DNA of 21,157 nt, taken from assembly GCA_015228695.1 (NCBI GenBank), contig JADGDA010000013.1, positions 1 through 21,157 on the forward strand. Reading direction: 5' to 3'. Source of the DNA: Alphaproteobacteria bacterium. Lineage in GTDB: Bacteria > Pseudomonadota > Alphaproteobacteria > Rhodospirillales > Rhodospirillaceae. Below, piece after piece: positions 15,955 to 21,157 of this stretch. The notes below the pieces were generated by a model, which worked only from the letters and a program-made list of their open reading frames with translations, ran no database searches and was not told where the DNA came from. The position numbers were made by a program, and so were the translations under genes. Numbering within the stretch: the first letter of the stretch is position 1; each line of letters opens with the position of its first letter.

Positions 15955-18147
15955 ATGACACTGACGCTTGGACTGGGAGCCGCAGTAAGCGGCCTGATGA
16001 CGTCGCAGAACGGCCTTGATCTGATTTCCCAGAACATCGCCAACGTCAACACTCCGGGCTATACCCGCAAGGAATTCAACCAGGTCAGCCGCGTCCTGTC
16101 CGGGCGGGGCGCCGGCGTCGAGGTCGGGCTCCCGACCCGCGAGGTGGACCAGGGCCTGATGCGGAGCATCCTCAAGGAGGGCGCGACTCTCAGCGGTTAT
16201 CAGACGCTGGACCAGTTCTACACCCGCATCCAGGACCTGTTCGGCACCCCGGAAACCAATTCGTCCGTGGCCCACATCGTCAGCGCCCTGGGCGATGAGT
16301 TGGAAAGCCTCGCCGTCAGTCCCGACAAGTCCACCGCCCAGGCAAGCGCCATCGACGCGGCGGTGCGGACCGCGGAAAAGCTGAACTCGTTGAGCACGGA
16401 TATCCAGGACCTCCGCGCCCTGGCCGACCGCAACATCGAAGACAGCATCCTGAGCGTCAATTCCCTGCTGACCGATATCTCCAATCTCAACAACAAGATC
16501 GTCCACGACCTCGCCACCAAGCGCGGGGCCGCTGACCTCGAAGACAAGCGCGACGAGGCGCTCAAGAAGCTGTCCTCGATCATCGACGTCCAGTCATTCG
16601 CCCGCGAAAACGGCGCGGTGGTGGTCTACACCACCTCCGGCGCCACCCTGGTGGACAATTCCGCGATCACGGTGACCCACACGGCGTTGACGTCGGTCAA
16701 CGCGATGCAGACGGCGGCCAATTCCGATTTCACCGGCATCAAGGTGAGCGGCGTCGATATCACCGCCGACGTCCGCCTGGGATCGATGAAATCCGCGATC
16801 GACCTCCGGGACAAGCTGCTGCCCAACATGCAGGCGGAACTGGACGAGCTTGCGCGCAACATGCGCGACCAGTTCAACCAGATCCACAATCGCGGCACCA
16901 GTTATCCCGACATGCCGAACAAGATGACCGGAACGCGCACGCTCATCGAGCCGGCCACCTCGACCGTCAAGATGAGCGCCGGGGACACCGTCGTCACCCT
17001 GTTCGACAGCAGCGGCGCCCAATACGCCACCACCACGGTGAAGACCCTGATCGGCGCGGGCGCGGTGGTCGTCGATGACGGCACCGGCGTCACCGGCGTG
17101 GCGGGGGCGCTCCAGACTTGGCTTCGGGCCCAGGCGGGGACGGCGACCGCGACGGTGGAGGTCGACGCCAATGGCAAGTTCGCCATCGATCTGAAGACGA
17201 CGACCTACGGCATCGGCTTCCGCGACGAGGCGGTCGTGGTGACGGGGGAGGTCATCGGGTCGGGCGCGACGAGACAGGACGCCACCGTCCAGTTCAACGC
17301 CGACACCGGCAACGGCGCGGGGGTCGACGAGACCGTCTCGGGGTTCGCGAATTTCTTCGGTCTCAACGACATGTTCGTCGCGGAGCGCACCAATTCCACC
17401 TGGGATTCCCAGATCATGTCCGCCACGGACGTCACCGGGGCCGGGGGCACGCTCGATTTCCGGATCTCGACGGGATCGATCGGCACGATCGTCATCGGCG
17501 CCACCGACAAGCTGTCCGACATCGCGACGCGGATCAACGCCAACACCACCCTCAGCGCGGTGGTCAAGGCCACGGTGATTCCCGAGGGCGGCGGGTACCG
17601 TCTGCGTCTTGCGAACATCGCGGGCAACGAGATGCAGGTCACCGAGACGACCGGCAGCGCCACGCTCACCAACATCGGCCTGACCAAGTCGGCGGCCGGT
17701 CTGGCGAGCCTCTTCGCGGTCCGCTCCGAGATCAACGCCGCGCCGTCCAAGATGAGCCGGGGCGCCGTCCTCTACAACTCGGATACCCTGAAGTACTATG
17801 TCAGCGCCGGCGACAACACCACCGCCAACCAGCTCTCCGACCTTTCGACGACTCCGGTGTCGTTCCGGGTCGCGGGCGATATCAGCGGGACCAGCCGCAC
17901 CTTTGCCGATCACGCGGCGACGTTCGTGTCGCTCGCGGCCTCGGCCACCGCGTCCAACCAGACCGCGCTGGAATACCAAAAGGGCCTGCATGACGCCCTC
18001 ACTCAGAAATCGGCGGAAATCTCCGCCGTCAACCTTGACGAAGAGCTGTCAAAGCTCATGATGTATGAACACGCCTATGCGGCGGCGGCCAAGGTGATTT
18101 CGACCACGCAGCAGATGCTCGACGTTCTGAACAGTCTGATCCAATAG
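15955..18147 (+). CDS. flgK: Flagellar hook-associated protein 1 FlgK
   Basis: 730-residue exported protein that forms the first junction layer between hook and filament. The N-terminal D0 helix is typical: LGAAVSGLMTSQNGLDLISQNIANVNTPGYTRKEFNQ (residues about 7-43). The C-terminal partner helix is SAVNLDEELSKLMMYEHAYAAAAKVISTTQQMLDVLNSLI. The conserved coiled part continues to about residue 310 (LDELARNMRDQFNQIHNRGTSYP). The central region, about 325-650, is variable and strand-rich, with a segment at about 510-575 (IVIGATDKLSDIATRINAN and onward) resembling the IN-type domain of FlgK and FliD. Length is above the 550 or so of enteric FlgK because of this insert. GGAGGAAG precedes the ATG. 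It has no signal peptide, as expected for type III flagellar export. Confidence 0.96.
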   Translation: MTLTLGLGAAVSGLMTSQNGLDLISQNIANVNTPGYTRKEFNQVSRVLSGRGAGVEVGLPTREVDQGLMRSILKEGATLSGYQTLDQFYTRIQDLFGTPETNSSVAHIVSALGDELESLAVSPDKSTAQASAIDAAVRTAEKLNSLSTDIQDLRALADRNIEDSILSVNSLLTDISNLNNKIVHDLATKRGAADLEDKRDEALKKLSSIIDVQSFARENGAVVVYTTSGATLVDNSAITVTHTALTSVNAMQTAANSDFTGIKVSGVDITADVRLGSMKSAIDLRDKLLPNMQAELDELARNMRDQFNQIHNRGTSYPDMPNKMTGTRTLIEPATSTVKMSAGDTVVTLFDSSGAQYATTTVKTLIGAGAVVVDDGTGVTGVAGALQTWLRAQAGTATATVEVDANGKFAIDLKTTTYGIGFRDEAVVVTGEVIGSGATRQDATVQFNADTGNGAGVDETVSGFANFFGLNDMFVAERTNSTWDSQIMSATDVTGAGGTLDFRISTGSIGTIVIGATDKLSDIATRINANTTLSAVVKATVIPEGGGYRLRLANIAGNEMQVTETTGSATLTNIGLTKSAAGLASLFAVRSEINAAPSKMSRGAVLYNSDTLKYYVSAGDNTTANQLSDLSTTPVSFRVAGDISGTSRTFADHAATFVSLAASATASNQTALEYQKGLHDALTQKSAEISAVNLDEELSKLMMYEHAYAAAAKVISTTQQMLDVLNSLIQ

Positions 18148-18167
18148 GCTCAAGGGAGGGCACGGCC

Positions 18168-19661
18168 ATGGCCCGGGTTGCGACACTGGTCAACAACCAG
18201 ATCCTGGTGGACCGCATGATGACGGTCCGCAAGCGGGTGGACGACGCTCAAGTTCAGGTGTCGACGAACAAGAAGTCCCAGAACTACGCGGGCGTCGCCT
18301 TCGACTCGCTCCGGCTGGTGAGCTTCGAGAATCAGCGCACGAACCTGAACCGCTACGTCGAGAACAACACGACGGCCCAGCTCCGGCTGAAGATTCAGGA
18401 AACCCAGGTCACCTCGGTGGAAAAGGCCGTGACCAAGTTCCGCAGCGCCCTGGTCACCTTTTCCCAGCTCGACCTGACCACGGTTGCGAATCCGACCCAG
18501 GAAATCAACAACATCCAGACCCTGGCCTTCAACGCCATGAAGGACGTCGAGTTCCTGTTGAACACCCGCGTCGATGGCCGCTACCTGTTCGCCGGCGGCA
18601 AGACGGACGTGAAGCCCGTGGACTTCGCCTACACCTCGGTGTCCGGCTTCCAGACCACCTATCCCGGCACCGGCGCCGACTTCCCGGTGACGCGGGCGCA
18701 GCAGTTGGGCAATACCTCCCTGACATCGACGACCTTCGAGTCGGTGGGCTATGCCCTGAGCAACGGCGCCAGCACCATCACCGCCACCCCGAGCGTCACC
18801 AACGCGACCTTCGGCACCGCCACGTTTGCCAGCGGGACCAGCACGATTACGGCGGGAACCGCGAACGGATTCTCCAGCTTGGCGATCGGCTCCAAGTTCA
18901 CCGTCGCCGGCTCGGCCTCGAACAACACGACGTTCACGGTGATCAGCAACGACGGGACCACCATGACCGTCTATCCCGCCCCCACCGACGAGGCGGCGAC
19001 GGCGGTCCCCACCATCACGCCCCGGGTGTTCGCGGCTCTGCCGATCGGCGCGACGATCACCATCGCCGGGGCGACGACGGGCGCCAACGATGCGACCTAC
19101 ACCATCACCGCCAACACCGGCAACGTGCTGACCGTGACCCCGGCCCCCGCCGCGACCGAGGCGCTTCCGGGCGGGGGAACCATCTCCGCGACGCTGCCCA
19201 ACAACTACTACGACGGCGACCAGATGCAACTCGCGCACCGGGTCGACGAGGACCGCACCATCACGCTGGGCATCAACGCCACCGACGGAGCCTTCGAGAA
19301 AGCCTTCCGTGCCATGGGGATGGTCGCCCAGGGCGATCTTCTCAACAATTCGGGCCGGGTCCGGGTCGCGATCAATCTCCTGGGCGACTCCCTCCAGCAT
19401 TCGGCGTCCGCCCTGCCGAACGAAAGCACCAGCGGCATCGTCGATGTGCAGAACACCCTGGGCCGCAATGCCGTCATCCTCGACGACACCAACAAGCGCC
19501 ACCAGGATTACATGACCTTCCTCGACAGCCGGACGGCGGACATGGAGAACATCGATCCCCTCGAAGCCATCACCCGTCTGCAAAGCGACAGCAACACGCT
19601 GGAAATCGCGATGAAGACGCTGGCCAGGATTTCGGACCTCAGTCTGTCGAAGTATATCTGA
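18168..19661 (+). CDS. flgL: Flagellar hook-associated protein 3 FlgL (flagellin family)
   Basis: 497-residue junction protein between FlgK and the flagellin filament. N-terminal helices: MARVATLVNNQILVDRMM through TRVDGRYLFAGGKTDVKPVDF (residues 1-153). The C-terminal conserved part resumes at YYDGDQMQLAHRVDEDRTITLGINATDGAFEKAFRAMGM (348-386) and ends in NTLEIAMKTLARISDLSLSKYI. Between them, about 195-345 is a Thr/Ala/Gly-rich, strand-forming insert containing two related copies: LAIGSKFTVAG...MTVYPAP (about 238-272) and LPIGATITIAG...LTVTPAP (about 291-327). This makes the protein much longer than the 300-320 residues of enteric FlgL. Ribosome site GGGAGG is upstream, and the gene is 20 bp after flgK. 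A flagellin paralogue is the alternative, but gene order favours FlgL. Confidence 0.92.
   Translation: MARVATLVNNQILVDRMMTVRKRVDDAQVQVSTNKKSQNYAGVAFDSLRLVSFENQRTNLNRYVENNTTAQLRLKIQETQVTSVEKAVTKFRSALVTFSQLDLTTVANPTQEINNIQTLAFNAMKDVEFLLNTRVDGRYLFAGGKTDVKPVDFAYTSVSGFQTTYPGTGADFPVTRAQQLGNTSLTSTTFESVGYALSNGASTITATPSVTNATFGTATFASGTSTITAGTANGFSSLAIGSKFTVAGSASNNTTFTVISNDGTTMTVYPAPTDEAATAVPTITPRVFAALPIGATITIAGATTGANDATYTITANTGNVLTVTPAPAATEALPGGGTISATLPNNYYDGDQMQLAHRVDEDRTITLGINATDGAFEKAFRAMGMVAQGDLLNNSGRVRVAINLLGDSLQHSASALPNESTSGIVDVQNTLGRNAVILDDTNKRHQDYMTFLDSRTADMENIDPLEAITRLQSDSNTLEIAMKTLARISDLSLSKYI
18879..19148 (+). repeat. Diverged internal duplication in the central domain of FlgL
   Basis: Two in-frame units of about 45-50 residues share the pattern L(A/P)IG..(F/I)T(V/I)AG, (N/D).T(F/Y)T(V/I), a Gly or Asn turn, (M/L)TV.PAP and a Thr/Ala-rich tail. 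Identity is visible at protein level but not at DNA level, indicating an old duplication. Confidence 0.65.
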
Positions 19662-19683
19662 TGCCGGCGGGGGGATAAGGGGG

Positions 19684-20286
19684 ATGTCGATGAAGTGGGT
19701 CCGTATCTTGGCGGTGGCCGTCGCCGTGACGGGGGTGGCCGGGGAGGCCCTCGCGGCGGGAACGGTCGCGGCGCGGCTGAGTTCCGTGCTCTTCTCGCCC
19801 ATGGAGGAGACGGGACGGTTCGAGGTGCGCCTCTACGACGACTCGGACGCCAACAAGGCGCTCAAGTCCGAGATCGAGGGACGCCTCGCGGCGGCGGGCT
19901 ATGGGATTTCCGCGAATGCGCCGCTGATCCTGAGCTTCGATCTCCGCAACACCGTCGGCGACGGCAGGCCCGATGAACCGACAAGCCGCCTTGAGGTGCG
20001 GGGCAACAGCAGCACTGCGGGCCGGGACGATTACAGCGCCCGGCTGAAGCTGTTCTCGACCCGGACCGGCGAGGAAGGGTCCCCCGGCGCCGCCTATGGG
20101 GGATCGGTGCGGCTGGAACTCGCCATCAGCAGCCGCGCCAACGGACGCCGCCTTTGGCAGGGCTGGGCCGTGGCCGATTCGACGGGGCGGGAAGGCGGCG
20201 AAACGGCGGCGGCCCTGGTCGGCCCCCTGGTCGAGGTGATCGGAAAGACCGTGCGCGGCCAGGACGTCAGCGTCGTGGCGCCCTAG
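19684..20286 (+). CDS. Small exported protein of unknown function
   Basis: 200 residues with a clear signal peptide: MSMKWVR, hydrophobic core ILAVAVAVTGVAG, and a probable cleavage after EALA (residue 24). The mature part is mixed alpha/beta, without membrane segments or Cys. It includes GRFEVRLYDDSDANKALKSEIEGRLAAAGY (about 44-73), PLILSFDLRNTVGD and LELAISSRANGRRLWQGWAVAD, ending in a short helix LVGPLVEVIGKTV. The last blocks resemble periplasmic lipoprotein-like families in which LW.G.A precedes a C-terminal helix (DUF4136-like), but there is no lipobox and I do not claim membership. It begins 22 bp after flgL with a G-rich ribosome site and is last in the rightward series, so it may be cotranscribed with the flagellar genes. 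Confidence 0.75.
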   Translation: MSMKWVRILAVAVAVTGVAGEALAAGTVAARLSSVLFSPMEETGRFEVRLYDDSDANKALKSEIEGRLAAAGYGISANAPLILSFDLRNTVGDGRPDEPTSRLEVRGNSSTAGRDDYSARLKLFSTRTGEEGSPGAAYGGSVRLELAISSRANGRRLWQGWAVADSTGREGGETAAALVGPLVEVIGKTVRGQDVSVVAP

Positions 20287-20329
20287 GGCACGGAATCCAG
20301 AACACCCCGAATCGCAACCATTAGTCATC

Positions 20330-20352
20330 ATGCGCGGGCTTGGCCCGCGCAT
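20330..20352. repeat. Perfect palindrome, 10-bp stem and 3-nt loop, in convergent gap
   Basis: ATGCGCGGGC, loop TTG, GCCCGCGCAT. It is preceded by GTC ATC and followed by CCACGGG, a context that resembles the dispersed intergenic palindromes common in Rhizobiales and Rhodospirillales genomes. It lies between the stop codons of two convergent genes and could end transcription from both sides, although no T-run follows directly on either strand. The rest of the 118-bp gap shows only a short T-run (20398-20402). Confidence 0.75.
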
Positions 20353-20404
20353 CCACGGGCCTCCTTCTGGCTCAAACCAGACAGTGAAGTGTGTCGGTTT
20401 TTCG

Positions 20405-21157
20405 TTAATCTGGAGTCCGTTCCGCAGGGAAAGAGGGAGAAGCGGCCTCGTCGTGCAGTTTCCGCGTTTCCGTTTCCGCGGCGTGCTCGATGCTTTCCAC
20501 GAGAGCGGAGAAATATTCGCTGATGGTGCTGAACTCCGAATCGATCCTTTCGTTGAATTTTTTGCGGAGTACATCCATCTCGGCCCTGTACTCCTTGTCG
20601 GTCCATTCCTCCAGACGCTGTCTTTCGGCCTCGGCCCAGGCCATGATCCGGTTCAGGATGGTGTTTTTCTGCTCGATGATGCTCGCCTCCATCTCGGCCA
20701 GCATGTCCCTGCGTCTGGATTCAATGGTGGGGTCCACGACTTCCGTGGAACCGCGCTGCCGCTCCATCAGCGTGGCAATGCTCTGATTGAGCGAATCCCT
20801 GGTCCTGTCGATGATGTCGTCGAAGTCGTCCTTCGGGGGCGCGGGGGGAACCGCGTCATCGCTCCGCCCCGATTCGTCCATGTCCTCCCCATCCGGGAAA
20901 TCGGTCAATATCTCGTCATCGGAGAAATAGGTCGCCGGAAGAACCATCTCGGGCTTGGGACCAGGCTTGGACGGGGGGGGAGCCCCGGTGGCGGCGGAGG
21001 GAGAACCGTCCTGTCTTACGGCCAAGGCCCGCGAGGCCCCGCCGTCACTTTCCACGGGCGCCGACTTGGCCACCGGAGTCCGGCTCCCGGCGGCCACCGT
21101 CTTGATGATCGTCTTGACCGCCCCCACCACCACGGCGGCGGCGGAGGGCGGAGAACC
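20405..21157 (-). CDS. Unrecognised acidic/coiled-coil protein, C-terminal part (start not certain, open at window edge)
   Basis: At least 242 residues from a GTG at 21133, but the frame is still open for 8 more codons to the window edge, so the real start is probably outside. The N-terminal half is low-complexity: Pro/Ala/Ser-rich with an acidic patch (YFSDDEILTDFPDGEDMDES). From about residue 113 the protein is charged and predicted helical: DDIIDRTRDSLNQSIATLMERQ, then SRRRDMLAEMEASIIEQKN, ILNRIMAWAEAERQRLEEW and FNERIDSEFSTISEYFSALVESIEHA. No Cys, signal peptide or membrane segment in the visible part. Codon use and GC resemble the neighbours. I do not recognise a family. It is convergent with the exported protein after flgL, so the flagellar link is only proximity. 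Confidence 0.7.
   Translation of the reverse strand, partial: GSPPSAAAVVVGAVKTIIKTVAAGSRTPVAKSAPVESDGGASRALAVRQDGSPSAATGAPPPSKPGPKPEMVLPATYFSDDEILTDFPDGEDMDESGRSDDAVPPAPPKDDFDDIIDRTRDSLNQSIATLMERQRGSTEVVDPTIESRRRDMLAEMEASIIEQKNTILNRIMAWAEAERQRLEEWTDKEYRAEMDVLRKKFNERIDSEFSTISEYFSALVESIEHAAETETRKLHDEAASPSFPAERTPD

Noticed and set aside
14950..16506. Long minus-strand frame opposite flgJ, flgN and the start of flgK
   Set aside because: Antisense shadow of strongly conserved flagellar genes; no family match.
18150..19802. Minus-strand frame of about 550 codons opposite flgL
   Set aside because: Gly/Arg/Val-rich antisense shadow; flgL is unmistakable on the plus strand.
1..21157. Magnetosome island, prophage, defence or mobile genes
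   Set aside because: No mam/mms proteins, integrase, transposase, toxin-antitoxin pair, nuclease or phage structural gene could be recognised on either strand.

Overview
The window is a high-GC stretch of an alphaproteobacterial chromosome. A PopZ-type polar organiser lies directly upstream of valS, which is a hallmark gene pair of Alphaproteobacteria. The flagellar block flgI, a single-domain flgJ, flgN, flgK, flgL and the protein signatures look most like Rhodospirillaceae (Magnetospirillum/Phaeospirillum type). The family-level assignment is an inference, because no rRNA gene or other species marker is present.

Layout. (1) Positions 1-3682, plus strand: the 3' part of popZ, with a Pro-Glu linker and the conserved C-terminal domain; valS, complete, with a perfect 24-bp in-frame duplication; and a small DUF302 protein. 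(2) Positions 3683-13524, minus strand: a tightly packed seven-gene set, read from right to left. It comprises a HAD phosphatase, an AsmA family protein, a WbpL/WecA-type polyprenyl-phosphate sugar-1-phosphate transferase, a GT4 glycosyltransferase, a WbpV-like SDR epimerase/reductase, a multi-pass membrane protein that is probably a GT-C glycosyltransferase, and a WbpM/CapD-type membrane-anchored 4,6-dehydratase. Junctions are overlaps of 1 or 4 nt or gaps of 2 and 7 nt, so one transcript with translational coupling is likely. The 4,6-dehydratase, 4-reductase/epimerase and polyprenyl-P transferase together fit synthesis of a UDP-HexNAc deoxysugar (QuiNAc/FucNAc type) and its loading onto the lipid carrier as the first sugar of an O-antigen or similar surface glycan.

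(3) Positions 13525-13823: a divergent intergenic region of about 300 bp. It holds a good sigma-54 promoter candidate (GG-N10-GC) reading towards flgI and an AT-rich island near the start of the leftward operon. (4) Positions 13824-20286, plus strand: the flagellar operon flgI, flgJ-like rod-binding protein, flgN-like chaperone, flgK, flgL, then a small exported protein of unknown function. The first three genes overlap by 1 or 4 nt. FlgK and FlgL both carry large central variable regions; the one in FlgL contains an internal duplication. (5) Positions 20287-20404: a convergent intergenic gap with a perfect 10-bp-stem palindrome of dispersed-repeat or terminator type. (6) Positions 20405-21157, minus strand: an unrecognised protein with a Pro/acidic N-terminal part and a helical, charged C-terminal part, open at the window edge.

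No tRNA, rRNA, CRISPR array, insertion sequence, integrase or defence gene was seen. Most of the window is ordinary housekeeping, surface-glycan and motility content. The least explained parts are the terminal coiled-coil protein, the exported protein after flgL, the GT-C-like membrane protein, and the coupling of AsmA and a HAD phosphatase to the glycan genes.
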